Shown: positions 7,011-16,343, counted from the stretch's first letter. The stretch: DNA of 64,000 nucleotides from Comamonas sp009360615 (GCF_035784015.1 NZ_JALKOW010000002.1); one strand, 5' to 3'. Notes: a model not told the origin generated them from the sequence alone. Translations and numbers: made by a program.

Positions 7011-9211
7011 TCAGGCATCTGTCGGTTGTTTCCGGTGTTCAGCAACTCATGAACGGTGGCGCAGAACTCCTGCACATCGTTGGGTTTGTGGATCAGGGCC
7101 CTGGCGCCGGCTGCTATCGCGGCCTGCTCGATCTCGGCCGTCACATAACCGGAGGCCAGCGCCACAGGAAGCTGCGGGTTGATCTGCAGGGCCTGCCTGA
7201 GCAGGTCCAGGCCGCTGAAGCCGGGCATGTTGTAGTCGGTGACGATGAGATCAAAGCGCTGGGGCTCGCTTTGCAGGGCCGCCATGGCCTCGCGCGGGTC
7301 GGTAAAGCCCGAGACTTCGTAGCCGCGGCGACGCAGCAGGCGCTGGAAAAGAAAGACCAGGGCCTGATCGTCATCCACATACATGACATGGCTGGCGCGC
7401 GCGGCCTGAACCGGCTCGGCCAGCGGTGTTTCGGGCTTGTCCGTGCGCACCGGCGCGGATGCCGGCTGACTTCCGGTCGGCTGGTTGAGGGGAAAGTACA
7501 GCGTGAAGCAGCTGCCCTGGCCCAGTTCGCTGTGCACATCGACGGCACCGCCATGGGTGCGCATCACGCCATGGACCACCGACAGACCCAGGCCCGTGCC
7601 CTGGCCCACCGGCTTGGTCGTGAAAAAAGGCTCGAAGATGCGGCGCTGGGTCACGATGTCGATGCCCGGGCCTGAGTCCTGCACCATGAAGACCAGGTAT
7701 TCGGCCACGGGCAGCCCCAGGCGTTCGCATTGGTAGTGGTCGGGCGCAATGCGCATGGCCCGCATCTGGATGATGCCGCGCTGGTTGCCGATGGCCTGCA
7801 TGGCGTTGTTGCAGAGATTGAACAGCGCCTGTTCCACCTGGGTGGGATCGGCCATCAGCGGGGGCAGCTCCGGGCAGTCCAGTACCTGCAGCTCGATGGA
7901 AGGCGGCAGGGTCACCCGCAGCAGGCGTGCCGTGTCCGACATGACTTCCTGTACCTGAACGGGGCGCCGCTCGGGCAGGTCATTGCGGCTGAAGGTCAGA
8001 ATCTGGCGCACCAGGTCGCGCGCTCTGCGACCGGCTTTTTCGATCTCGCGCAGGCTCTCCATGGCGGCCGGGTTGCTGGCGCTGTCGGCCTTTGCGAGTT
8101 CCACATTGCCCAGGATGGCGCCCACGATGTTGTTGAAGTCATGGGCAATCCCGCCAGCCATGGTGCCCACGGCCTGCATTTTGTGGGATTCGCGCAGCTG
8201 GGTTTCCAGTGCATTGCGCTGGGCTTCGGCACGATTGCGGCTGGTCAGGTCTCGCGCAAAGATGGTCGTGGTGTCGCCGCTGCTGTGGTGCTCGAAGGAG
8301 ACGCTGATTTCCATGGGGATCTCTCGCCCCGCCAGGGTCAGCCCCGTCATTTCTCCCAGCACAGCCTGCGTGGTCAGGGAGGAAAAGGCCAGAGCCCGTG
8401 CCGCATCGGGCAGGAAGCGCTCCAGCGGGCTGCCCAGCGCATCCTGGGGGGAGCACAGAAACAGGGCCGCTGCCGTGGGGTTGAAGACGGTGATGCGCTG
8501 GTACTGGTCGACGCAGATGATGGCATCCAGCGCGGAGTTGATGACCGATTCCAGCCGTCTTTCGCTGGCGTAGAGCTGTTGGTTGCGTTCCTGCAATGCC
8601 TTGCGTTCGGCCAGCAGCGGACCCTGGTTGACCACGGCGCACAGATACTGCCATGTGGCCGGACCATTTTGCTGGGGCACGACCACACCGGCCACATGCA
8701 GGTCGCCGCAGAGTTCGAATTCTTCGGTGATCTGGAACAGCACCTCGTGCACTTCGGCGCGGCCCAGCGCCTTGGCCTGCTCGAAGGCCGCGGTCACACG
8801 CTCTGCATCCTTGAAGTGCACGAAAGGCCTGAAATTGATCAGCAGCCGGTCTTTCTCGGTGGGCTGAAATGCGCGGTGCGCCATGGCATTGGCCTGCACC
8901 ACCATGTCGTATTCGTCGACGACCAGCAGCGGCAAAGGAATGCTGGCAAACAGTGTCTCGAATCGCTCCGACGCGCTCTCGGCCACGGCCTGGCTGTAAT
9001 TGAGCACCTCGTTCTGCAGTTCCAGTTCGTGCTGGTAGTTGCGCAACTCCGCCACCAGAGCCTGCAGCGGGTCCTCGTCCTCCGGAACCAGCGGTTGGGT
9101 GCTGGCGCTCAGCCCCAGCGGGGCTGCTCCTGGTGCCAGCAGGGCATGCAGGGGCAGACCGCTGTCGATCGCAGGCAGCAAGGGGGTGGGCGTGGTTTCG
9201 GAGGAGCTCAT
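7007..9211 (-). CDS. PAS-domain hybrid sensor histidine kinase with C-terminal receiver
   Basis: This is a two-component sensor of 734 residues from the ATG at 9211. A frame open further upstream looks non-coding, so I chose the internal start. Domains in order: a coiled coil (about 50-75), two PAS domains (about 80-190 and 215-335), an H-box GGIAHDFNN near 365 of the NtrB-like class, an ATPase domain with DSGPGID and GTGLGLSVV, and a receiver from about 610 with VDDD and the phospho-acceptor in TDYNMPG. There is no membrane segment, so it should sense an intracellular signal. No partner output regulator is adjacent. The stop overlaps the pseudouridine synthase start. Confidence 0.9.
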   Translation of the reverse strand: MSSSETTPTPLLPAIDSGLPLHALLAPGAAPLGLSASTQPLVPEDEDPLQALVAELRNYQHELELQNEVLNYSQAVAESASERFETLFASIPLPLLVVDEYDMVVQANAMAHRAFQPTEKDRLLINFRPFVHFKDAERVTAAFEQAKALGRAEVHEVLFQITEEFELCGDLHVAGVVVPQQNGPATWQYLCAVVNQGPLLAERKALQERNQQLYASERRLESVINSALDAIICVDQYQRITVFNPTAAALFLCSPQDALGSPLERFLPDAARALAFSSLTTQAVLGEMTGLTLAGREIPMEISVSFEHHSSGDTTTIFARDLTSRNRAEAQRNALETQLRESHKMQAVGTMAGGIAHDFNNIVGAILGNVELAKADSASNPAAMESLREIEKAGRRARDLVRQILTFSRNDLPERRPVQVQEVMSDTARLLRVTLPPSIELQVLDCPELPPLMADPTQVEQALFNLCNNAMQAIGNQRGIIQMRAMRIAPDHYQCERLGLPVAEYLVFMVQDSGPGIDIVTQRRIFEPFFTTKPVGQGTGLGLSVVHGVMRTHGGAVDVHSELGQGSCFTLYFPLNQPTGSQPASAPVRTDKPETPLAEPVQAARASHVMYVDDDQALVFLFQRLLRRRGYEVSGFTDPREAMAALQSEPQRFDLIVTDYNMPGFSGLDLLRQALQINPQLPVALASGYVTAEIEQAAIAAGARALIHKPNDVQEFCATVHELLNTGNNRQMPE

Positions 9212-9447
9212 GGGACAGGTGCAATTGCCGGCAGTGTAAGCCGGTCCTCGCCATTGGCCTAGAAAAAGAGGGCCGCCGGTCGGTTTTTCGCTCCGTTCGA
9301 GGCTATGCCCGGCCTCAGCCGCGCGCAGGGCATGGGACCCGCAGACCCATCCGCACGACAGCAAGGTGCGGTTCGTTGCTTGAGTCGGGAGGACAGGAAG
9401 CCAGTGCGACCGGAGCGCACTGGTTCTGGCGGCGGAGGGGCGCTCTC
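9212..9447. other. Intergenic region between gcvP and the sensor kinase
   Basis: No gene is seen. A perfect 8-bp stem with a 7-nt loop (CCAGTGCG at 9401-9408, CGCACTGG at 9416-9423) lies just after gcvP and may end the glycine cleavage message, although no T-run follows it on the minus strand. The kinase promoter should lie in the left half. Confidence 0.4.
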
Positions 9448-12351
9448 TCAGCCCGCGTATGCCTCCATGGGCACACAGCTGCAAAACAGGTTGCGGTCGC
9501 CATAGACGTTGTCCACGCGGCCCACGGGGCTCCAGTACTTGGCGCGCCGAAGCGCCGGCAGGGGGTAGGCGGCTGTCTCGCGGCTGTAGCCATGCTGCCA
9601 GTCTGACGTCAGCAGGGACTCTGCCGTGTGGGGGGCATTCTTGAGCGGGTTGTCATCCCGGGGCAGCCTGCCGGCCTCCACGTCGGCAATCTCCGCGCGG
9701 ATGGCGATCATCGCCTCGATGAAACGGTCCAGTTCATGCAGGCTCTCGCTCTCGGTCGGCTCCACCATCAGCGTGTTGGGCACGGGAAAGGACAGCGTCG
9801 GAGCGTGGAAGCCGTAGTCGATCAGACGCTTGGCAACGTCCTCGGCCATCACGCCGCAGCTTTCCTTGAAGTGGCGCAGATCCACAATGCACTCATGGGC
9901 TACGTGGCCATACTCGCCCGCGTACAGCGTGGGGAAGTGCTCCTTGAGCCGCGCGCTGATGTAGTTGGCGTTGAGGATGGCGGTCTCGGTCGCCAATTTA
10001 AGGCCCGGTTCGCCCATCATGCGGATATACATCCAGCTGATCGGCAGCACGGCTGCATTGCCCAAAGGCGCTGCGCTGACCGCTCCCACCGGGCGGATGT
10101 CGCCTGCGGTGGCGTGCCCCGGCAGGAAGGGCACCAGATCTTCGACCACGCACACGGGGCCGACGCCGGGGCCGCCGCCGCCGTGAGGAATGCAGAAGGT
10201 CTTGTGCAGGTTCAGATGGCTGACATCGCCGCCGAACTCGCCGGGCGCGGCAAGGCCAACCAGGGCGTTCATATTGGCACCATCCACATAGACGCGGCCG
10301 CCATGGCTGTGCACCAGCTGGCACAGTTCCTTGACCTGGGTTTCGAACACGCCGTGCGTGCTGGGGTAGGTGATCATGATGCAGGCCAGATTGGCGCTGT
10401 GCTTCTCGCAGGCCCGCTTCAGATCCGCCATGTCCACGTTGCCGTTGTCATCGCATTGGGTGACCACGACCTGCAGGCCCGCCATTTGCGCGCTGGCCGG
10501 GTTGGTGCCGTGGGCGCTGCTGGGAATCAGGCAGATATTGCGGTGTGCCTCGCCGCGCGACTCATGGAAGGCCTTGATCGCCAGCAGACCCGCGTATTCG
10601 CCCTGGCTGCCCGCATTGGGCTGCAGGCTGATGCCCGCGTAGCCCGTGGCCTGACACAGCCAGTCGCGCAGCTGCCGGTCCAGCTCGGCATAGCCTTGCA
10701 GCTGGTTGGAGGGCGCAAACGGGTGAACGTTGGCAAATTCGGGCCAGGTGATGGGGATCATCTCGCTGGTGGCATTGAGCTTCATGGTGCAGCTGCCCAA
10801 TGGGATCATGCTGCGGTCCAGGGCCAGGTCCTTGTCGCTGAGGCTGCGGATGTAGCGCAGCATGGCGGTTTCGGAGTGGTGGGTGTTGAAGACCGGGTGG
10901 GTCAGATAGGCTGTGCTGCGCTGCAGGGACTCGGGGATCAGGGAGGCCGGGCCTTCGTCCATGGCCTCGATCGTGGGCAGCGTCTGACCCTCCTGGGCAA
11001 AGATGCTCCAGAGTAGCTCGACATCGGCCCGGGTCGTGGTTTCGTCCAGGCTGATGCAGAGATATTCATCCCAGGCCTTGCGCAGGTTGACGCCCCGGGA
11101 TACGGCACGGGCTGCCAGGGCATCGGTTGCCTCCCGGGTATGCAGGCTCAGTGTGTCGAAGGCCGTGTCGTGGTGATGGGCGCTGAAGCCCAGCTGGGCC
11201 AGACCCCGGCTCAGGATCGCCGTCAGGCGTGCCACCCGCTGGGCGATGCGCTTCAGCCCCTGGGGGCCGTGGTAGACGGCATACATGCTGGCGATCACGG
11301 CGGGCAGGACCTGGGCCGTGCAGATATTGGAGGTCGCCTTTTCGCGGCGGATATGTTGTTCGCGCGTCTGCAGCGCGAGGCGGTAGGCGGGCTTGCCATG
11401 CACATCGACGCTGACGCCCACCAGGCGACCAGGCAGGCTGCGCTTGTATTCGTCGCGGCAGGCCATGAAGGCTGCGTGCGGGCCGCCTGCGCCCATGGGC
11501 ATGCCGAAGCGCTGGCTGTTGCCCACGACAATATCGGCACCCCATTCTCCGGGAGGTGTCAGCAGGGTCAGGGCCAGCAGGTCGGTAGCCACGATGGCAG
11601 CCGCCTGCTTGGCGTGAATGGCTTGTACATCGGCCTTCCAGTCCACGATCCAGCCGCTGGACGCGGGGTATTGGATGACCGCGGCAAACAGATCGCCAGC
11701 CAGCGCGGCCTCCCATTCCTGCTGGCTGTTGGCGACTATCACGTCGATGCCGATCGGACGTGCGCGGGTCGCTATGACTTCAATCGTCTGCGGATGCAGA
11801 TCACCGGCGAGCACGATGCGGTTGCTGCTGGATCTGACAGAGCGCCGGGCCAGCGTCATCGCCTCGGCGGCAGCAGTCGCCTCGTCCAGCATCGATGCAT
11901 TGGCAATCGGCATGCCGGTCAGGTCGGTCACCATGGTCTGGAAGTTGACCAGTGCCTCCATGCGGCCCTGCGAAATCTCGGCCTGGTAGGGAGTGTAGGC
12001 CGTGTACCAGGCAGGGTTCTCGAGGATGTTGCGCAGGATGACGCCCGGCGTGTGCGTGCCGTAGTAGCCCTGGCCGATAAAGCTCTTGAGAACCTGATTC
12101 TTGCTGGCGATGGCCTTGAGTTCGGCCAGCGCAGCGGCTTCGGTCACCGGAGCGGGAAGATCCATGGGCCTGGTGCGAGCGATGGAGTCGGGCATCACGT
12201 CGCGAATCAAGGCGTCCAGCGAGGGCTTGCCGATGGCGGTCAGCATTTTTTGCTGCTCATCGGCGTCCGGGCCTATATGACGGGGGATGAATTCGTGACT
12301 GTTTTCCAGCGCTTCCAGGGAAGCGACGGGGGCAGGAGGCGACATCAGCAT
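9448..12351 (-). CDS. gcvP: Glycine dehydrogenase (decarboxylating), P-protein of the glycine cleavage system
   Basis: This is the PLP-dependent P-protein, 967 residues, the homodimeric single-chain form. It decarboxylates glycine and passes the aminomethyl group to the lipoyl arm of GcvH. The PLP lysine lies in HLNLHKTFCIPHGGGGPG, near residue 710. The N-terminal half has RHIGPD and the glycine-rich stretch GQGYYGTHTPGVI. Two starts are possible, the ATGs at 12351 and 12345, and no strong ribosome site separates them. It is the last gene of the gcvT-gcvH-unknown-gcvP operon. Confidence 0.97.
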   Translation of the reverse strand: MLMSPPAPVASLEALENSHEFIPRHIGPDADEQQKMLTAIGKPSLDALIRDVMPDSIARTRPMDLPAPVTEAAALAELKAIASKNQVLKSFIGQGYYGTHTPGVILRNILENPAWYTAYTPYQAEISQGRMEALVNFQTMVTDLTGMPIANASMLDEATAAAEAMTLARRSVRSSSNRIVLAGDLHPQTIEVIATRARPIGIDVIVANSQQEWEAALAGDLFAAVIQYPASSGWIVDWKADVQAIHAKQAAAIVATDLLALTLLTPPGEWGADIVVGNSQRFGMPMGAGGPHAAFMACRDEYKRSLPGRLVGVSVDVHGKPAYRLALQTREQHIRREKATSNICTAQVLPAVIASMYAVYHGPQGLKRIAQRVARLTAILSRGLAQLGFSAHHHDTAFDTLSLHTREATDALAARAVSRGVNLRKAWDEYLCISLDETTTRADVELLWSIFAQEGQTLPTIEAMDEGPASLIPESLQRSTAYLTHPVFNTHHSETAMLRYIRSLSDKDLALDRSMIPLGSCTMKLNATSEMIPITWPEFANVHPFAPSNQLQGYAELDRQLRDWLCQATGYAGISLQPNAGSQGEYAGLLAIKAFHESRGEAHRNICLIPSSAHGTNPASAQMAGLQVVVTQCDDNGNVDMADLKRACEKHSANLACIMITYPSTHGVFETQVKELCQLVHSHGGRVYVDGANMNALVGLAAPGEFGGDVSHLNLHKTFCIPHGGGGPGVGPVCVVEDLVPFLPGHATAGDIRPVGAVSAAPLGNAAVLPISWMYIRMMGEPGLKLATETAILNANYISARLKEHFPTLYAGEYGHVAHECIVDLRHFKESCGVMAEDVAKRLIDYGFHAPTLSFPVPNTLMVEPTESESLHELDRFIEAMIAIRAEIADVEAGRLPRDDNPLKNAPHTAESLLTSDWQHGYSRETAAYPLPALRRAKYWSPVGRVDNVYGDRNLFCSCVPMEAYAG

Positions 12352-12441
12352 GGGAGGGACCTATTCTCAAATACTGTGACTGACGGTGTGCATGCCAGGC
12401 ATGCGTGAATGCCGTATGCCTGCAGGCATACAGCCGGTGCT

Positions 12442-12993
12442 TCAAGCAGCGCTGGCCTGTTCCAGCGCGGTGTTCATCAGGGCCAGGCGTTCGCTTTCCT
12501 GGTCGGCATATTCCCAATCGGGATATTTGCTGCGTGCCACGGTGTTCAGCCATTGTTGGCAGGCCAGGGCAAGCAGGGCCTGCTGGTGCAGATCGGCATC
12601 GATGCAGCCCGTGATCTTGAACTGGCCAAAGGCCGTGGCCACGTGGGCGCGGCAGACCGAGCGCAGATAGCGCTGGTTCATGTCGTCGCTGGCCAGCCAC
12701 TGCGCCTTGGCTGCATTGTCATGAGCCAGCATGTCCCCGGGCACGGGCAGATCCCAGTCGCTCAGTTGCTGGCGCAGAAAGCGCAGCGCCCTGGCGGGCT
12801 TGACGCCCGTCTGCTCCTGGTACCACGCTTCAAGAGCGGCCAGTGTGTCGTTGCCGTCATCGTTGCCGAAGGGGCTGAAGTCGTCACCGCAGTCGTAGTA
12901 GAAGTCCTGGGTCGCGACGCGCACAAAGGCCGGGTGGCTGGTCTCGCGGGCGAGACCGACTTCCGGATCGTCGAAGTACTGGTCGGTGCTCAT
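12442..12993 (-). CDS. Unknown protein encoded inside the glycine cleavage operon
   Basis: I do not recognise this 183-residue protein. It is soluble, with no signal peptide or membrane segment. It is acidic near the N-terminus, with a notable block at residues 31-50 (FYYDCGDDFSPFGNDDGNDT), and is mostly helical after residue 55 by appearance. I chose the ATG at 12993 giving MSTDQYFDD; the open frame extends nine codons further to a start that would nearly abut gcvH. It sits between gcvH and gcvP, on the same strand with short gaps, so it is almost certainly co-transcribed and under the glycine riboswitch. A role in glycine metabolism is inference from position only. Confidence 0.75.
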   Translation of the reverse strand: MSTDQYFDDPEVGLARETSHPAFVRVATQDFYYDCGDDFSPFGNDDGNDTLAALEAWYQEQTGVKPARALRFLRQQLSDWDLPVPGDMLAHDNAAKAQWLASDDMNQRYLRSVCRAHVATAFGQFKITGCIDADLHQQALLALACQQWLNTVARSKYPDWEYADQESERLALMNTALEQASAA

Positions 12994-13040
12994 GGCTGCA
13001 TGCAAAAACGGCCTTCGCAATGCGAGGGCCGTCGATACGC

Positions 13041-13415
13041 TTAGTTGTCCTTGGCAAAGTCGTTGTAGGCGGTCTCTTCCATCAGACCTTCGAGCTCGCC
13101 CACATTGCTCATCTTGACCTTGAAGAACCAGCCTGCGGCCAGCGGGTCGCTGTTGGCGAGCGACGGGTCATCGCGCAGGGCCTCGTTGACTTCGACGATC
13201 TCGCCGGTCACGGGCATGTAGACATCGGCGGCGGCCTTGACGGATTCGACCACGCCCGCGACATCGCCGGCCTTGAAGGTGGAGCCCACGGCAGGCAGGT
13301 CGACAAACACCACATCGCCCAGCGCATCCTGTGCGTGTACGGTGATGCCGACGATGGCGGCATGGGGGTCAGCGGCGTTGATCCACTCGTGTTCTTTGGA
13401 ATACTTGATGCTCAT
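13041..13415 (-). CDS. gcvH: Glycine cleavage system H protein
   Basis: This 124-residue lipoyl carrier shuttles the aminomethyl intermediate between the P, T and L proteins. The lipoylated lysine is K60 in VVESVKAAADVY, matching the family motif ESVKAASDIY. The N-terminal SKEHEW and C-terminal LDGL-like region (ELEGLM) are also characteristic. It lies 121 bp downstream of gcvT. No lpd (L-protein) gene is in the window, as is usual because the L-protein is shared with other complexes. Confidence 0.97.
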   Translation of the reverse strand: MSIKYSKEHEWINAADPHAAIVGITVHAQDALGDVVFVDLPAVGSTFKAGDVAGVVESVKAAADVYMPVTGEIVEVNEALRDDPSLANSDPLAAGWFFKVKMSNVGELEGLMEETAYNDFAKDN

Positions 13416-13536
13416 GAAAAGCTCCAGATGGGGGATTCAGGGGAATCGGGTGTTGTTTGAGAAAGGTCCAGCTCGCACTTTAGCGGTGTTCTGGCCGCTG
13501 TTTGGCAAACTGGCCCGTCTCATGCGCGGAGGCAGA

Positions 13537-14673
13537 CTAGCCGCGGTGATAGCGGGTGGGAACGAAGGGCGTGGCGACCACTTTCATGGGCACGGGCTTG
13601 CCGCGCACCATGGCGAAGATTTCCGTATCGATGGCGGCGTAGTCGGGCTCGACATAGGCCAGCGCCACGGGCTGGTTGAGCGTGGGGCTGAGCAGGCCGC
13701 TGGTGATGTGGCCGATATGCTGTCCGTCCATGTTCTCCAGCACGGCGGGCTCGCGCACGGGAATGCGCTCCAGCGCAACCAGGCCCACGCGCTTGCGGCG
13801 CAGCGATTGCGGGTTCTGCAATTGCTCCAGCACGATGGCCGCCCCGGGAAAGCCGCCCTCGCGTTCGCCGCCGCTGCGGCGCACCTTCTGCATGGCCCAG
13901 TTCAGCGCGGCTTCGACGGGCGTGGTGCTGGTGTCGATGTCGTTGCCATACAGGCAAAGTCCGGCTTCAAGGCGCAGCGAGTTGCGCGCGCCCAGACCGA
14001 TGGGTGCCACCTCTGGCAGGGCCAGCAAAGCCTCGGCAAAAGCTGTTGCCGCTTCGCCGGGCAGGGAGATTTCAAAACCGTCCTCGCCCGTGTAGCCGCT
14101 GCGCGTGATGTAGAGCGCATGGCCTTGCCAGTCGAAGTGGTTGCCGGTCATGAAGACCAGAGCCGTCACACCGGGAATCAGGCGCGCGAGGGCTGTGGCG
14201 GCTTGCGGGCCTTGCAGGGCCAGCAGGGCGCGCTCGGGCAGAGGAATGACCTCGCAGCGGCTGGCGATGCGGCTCTGGATATGGGCGATGTCGGCCTCTT
14301 TGCAGGCGCCATTGACGATGAGGAACAGATCTTCACCACGGTTGACGAACATCAGATCGTCCAGAATGCCGCCTTGCTCATTGAGCAGCAGGCCGTAGCG
14401 CTGTTTGTGCAGGCCCAGGTCCATGACATCGACGGGCATCAGCGATTCGAGCGCGGCGGCGGCATCGGGGCCGCGCAGCAGCAGCTGGCCCATGTGCGAG
14501 ACATCGAACAGGCCGGCGGCCTTGCGGGTGTGCAGGTGCTCGGCCATCAGCCCTTGAGGGTATTGCACGGGCATGGAGTAGCCGGCAAACGGCACCATGC
14601 GGGCACCCAGTTTCTGGTGCAGGGCAAACAGCGGTGTGGAACGCAGATCGGAAGAGGTGTCAGCAGCAGTCAC
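13537..14673 (-). CDS. gcvT: Glycine cleavage system T protein (aminomethyltransferase)
   Basis: This enzyme moves the methylene group from GcvH-bound aminomethyl to tetrahydrofolate and releases ammonia. The protein has 378 residues if it starts at GTG 14673 (MTAADTSS); a TTG two codons upstream is the other option. The GTG has GGAG nine bases upstream, which decides for it. Family blocks are present: MVPFAGYSMPVQYP near the N-terminus, DVSHMGQL, RSGYTGEDGFEI in the middle and RDSLRLEAGLCLYGxD-like GARNSLRLEAGLCLYGNDID. It is the first gene behind the tandem glycine riboswitch. Confidence 0.96.
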   Translation of the reverse strand: MTAADTSSDLRSTPLFALHQKLGARMVPFAGYSMPVQYPQGLMAEHLHTRKAAGLFDVSHMGQLLLRGPDAAAALESLMPVDVMDLGLHKQRYGLLLNEQGGILDDLMFVNRGEDLFLIVNGACKEADIAHIQSRIASRCEVIPLPERALLALQGPQAATALARLIPGVTALVFMTGNHFDWQGHALYITRSGYTGEDGFEISLPGEAATAFAEALLALPEVAPIGLGARNSLRLEAGLCLYGNDIDTSTTPVEAALNWAMQKVRRSGGEREGGFPGAAIVLEQLQNPQSLRRKRVGLVALERIPVREPAVLENMDGQHIGHITSGLLSPTLNQPVALAYVEPDYAAIDTEIFAMVRGKPVPMKVVATPFVPTRYHRG

Positions 14674-14745
14674 AGGCAAGCGCTCCGGTGGTCATAACCA
14701 AGACGAGTGGCCATGCATGGCTGGGCCATGCGTGGCGGGCTTGCC

Positions 14746-14990
14746 CTGCTGTCCGCTTTACCTGAGAGATTCACTGCCCGCATCCCGGCGCGCAGCTTGC
14801 TCCTTCGGTGGATGCTGGCGCACATACGAAATGACGGCCTGCATCTCTCTCCAGCAAGGGACGCTGCCGGTTTGCACACCTGGCAGCGCTTGTCAGTCCT
14901 TTTGCCTGAGCGTTTTGACACCGGGTGGGGGGTCTGCGCCTTCGGCGGTGCCGGGCAGCTCGGGCTGCAGACACTCTCTCCTGACGCTGG
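14746..14990 (-). promoter_or_regulatory. Tandem glycine riboswitch upstream of gcvT
   Basis: Two aptamers lie in series on the minus strand. The first spans about 14987-14891, opening with CAGGAGAGAGTGTC, containing CACCGCCGAAGG and ending with CTCAGGCAAAAGGACTGACA. The second spans about 14857-14746, with TGGAGAGA, CCACCGAAGGAGCAA and TCTCAGGTAAAGCGGACAGC. The GGAGAGA start, CACCGAAGG core and CTCAGGYAAA end are the conserved glycine-aptamer elements. In bacteria this class switches gcv operons on when glycine is high, which fits the gcvTHP genes 75 bp downstream. Confidence 0.95.
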
Positions 14991-15080
14991 CGATTCTAGC
15001 GGCGGGCAGGGGCTTGCACCATCGCAATCTGCGACTTGTGGGGTTTTCGAGCATGCATCGTCCGTCCGGCGCTGGCGTCC

Positions 15081-15617
15081 TCACCGAGGATTGGGGTTCA
15101 AGGCCGGCTTGGGCTCGGAATCGATCTCCTGCATGCGCGGAAACACCAGTTGGTAGCGCTGCTCGAAGCAGGCCGTCACGGGCTGGCCCTGGCGCATGGC
15201 GGGCTTGAACTGCCAGCGTTCGAGCGAGCGCAGTATGGACTTCACGATGCGGGGATCGGTATCGGCGGGCTGGTAGGCCACACGGCCGAGCTGACCTTGA
15301 GCCGTGACTTCCAGGCGGAAGACCACCGTGGTCTCCAGCCCGTTCGGGAACCAGTGGTGACTGACGTGCGGCGTGGTGTGGCGGCGCGGCCGGGGTTGCT
15401 GGTCGAGCAGGGCGGGGGGCGTGCAATCTGCATTGATCCAGGCCGGCCAATTTCCGGTTTGGCCGCTGGAAGCCGAGGCGGAGTCAGCCTGGGGCTGGGG
15501 AGTGATGTCGGCCGCCTTGGGCGCCATGGCAGGGTTGCCGGCACAGGCACTGAGCAGCAGTGCTCCCAAGACGGCCGCGTATGCAGCAAGACAGCGTGAG
15601 TGGCGTGAAGTATCCAT
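15081..15617 (-). CDS. Lipoprotein with TonB C-terminal-like domain
   Basis: The protein has 178 residues from the ATG at 15617. A lipoprotein signal peptide ends in the lipobox LLSAC with the acylated cysteine at C25. After a Pro/Gln-rich linker, residues about 90-165 resemble a TonB C-terminal domain: a two-strand/helix pattern with GLETTVVFRLEVTAQGQLGRVAY, SILRSLERWQFKPAMRQGQPV and a final strand. No energy-transducing membrane anchor is present, so it is probably a periplasmic TonB-like protein tethered to a membrane lipid and not a working TonB. The frame could be read 35 codons further upstream, but the signal peptide fixes this start. No exbB/exbD is near. Confidence 0.75.
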   Translation of the reverse strand: MDTSRHSRCLAAYAAVLGALLLSACAGNPAMAPKAADITPQPQADSASASSGQTGNWPAWINADCTPPALLDQQPRPRRHTTPHVSHHWFPNGLETTVVFRLEVTAQGQLGRVAYQPADTDPRIVKSILRSLERWQFKPAMRQGQPVTACFEQRYQLVFPRMQEIDSEPKPALNPNPR

Positions 15618-15774
15618 GGCGGCATTCTCGGCCATCCCCAGTCGATTTCGGCAGACCTGGTCGAGTCGGTCGTTCAGCCAGGGCCGGGCTGCCTTGCTCC
15701 AGAGCTTGTCCTGCAGGGTCAAACATCATGTCCGGTTGGGGCTAAACAGAATTTTCCCCATGGATAGGATTATG

Positions 15775-15792
15775 ACGTTCGTCAAAGAACGT
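15775..15792. promoter_or_regulatory. Candidate operator upstream of the cupin dioxygenase operon
   Basis: ACGTTC-GTCAAA-GAACGT is a perfect 6-bp inverted repeat with a 6-nt spacer. It lies 18 bp before the cupin gene start and just upstream of its ribosome site AAGGAG. A regulator of the operon could bind here. Confidence 0.35.
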
Positions 15793-15809
15793 TTATCCAA
15801 GGAGAAAAA

Positions 15810-16343
15810 ATGCCTGAAAAAGCCACGAATGAATTCTGGAGAGGTCTGAAGCCTATTTCAGATTGCTTTCAGCCCGATGCACAGCCTGAGGTTTATATAA
15901 AAAATGCGCCCACCGAGGACGAACGCTATTATGTGCCATTTTCCGAGACGGTTCTCTCCCGGCCCCTCTGGATTTCTCCATCACAAAACAAATGGTGCGA
16001 TATTCTGATGGCGAAGGAGGCCGGTCTGGTGAACCGTCATTACCATCCGCACGAAGTGTTTGCCTACACGATTTCGGGGAAGTGGGGCTATCTGGAACAT
16101 GACTGGACAGCGCGTGCCGGTGATTTCGTCTACGAGACTCCTGGAGAAGGCCATACCCTGGTGGCCTATGAACATGAGCAACCCATGCGTGCGTTCTTTA
16201 TCGTCAAGGGACCGCTGATCTGGCTCGATGATGACGGAAATCCAGACGGATATTTCGATGTTCACAGCTACATAGAACTATGCCGAAAGCATTATGAAAA
16301 AGTCGGCATAGGTGCAGAGTATGTGGACACGCTGTTTCGATAG
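15810..16343 (+). CDS. Cupin-fold dioxygenase of the 2,4'-dihydroxyacetophenone dioxygenase family
   Basis: This 177-residue single-cupin protein has metal-ligand candidates H77 and H79 in RHYHPHE, E96 in GYLEHDW and H115 in PGEGHT. The length and this ligand pattern match the iron enzyme that cleaves 2,4'-dihydroxyacetophenone to 4-hydroxybenzoate and formate (family knowledge). Substrate assignment here is inference. AAGGAGAAAAA precedes the ATG. It is the first gene of a cupin-MFS-alcohol dehydrogenase operon. The gene is visibly richer in A and T than its neighbours, with runs such as TTTATATAAAAAATG, which suggests recent acquisition. Confidence 0.75.
   Translation: MPEKATNEFWRGLKPISDCFQPDAQPEVYIKNAPTEDERYYVPFSETVLSRPLWISPSQNKWCDILMAKEAGLVNRHYHPHEVFAYTISGKWGYLEHDWTARAGDFVYETPGEGHTLVAYEHEQPMRAFFIVKGPLIWLDDDGNPDGYFDVHSYIELCRKHYEKVGIGAEYVDTLFR

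Noticed and set aside
7730..9262. A 510-codon plus-strand open frame opposite the sensor kinase
   Set aside because: It is antisense to the histidine kinase, with low-complexity His/Gly/Gln composition; the kinase has full domain content.
11140..12408. A 422-codon plus-strand open frame opposite gcvP
   Set aside because: It is a reverse-strand shadow of the P-protein, with no recognisable motif.
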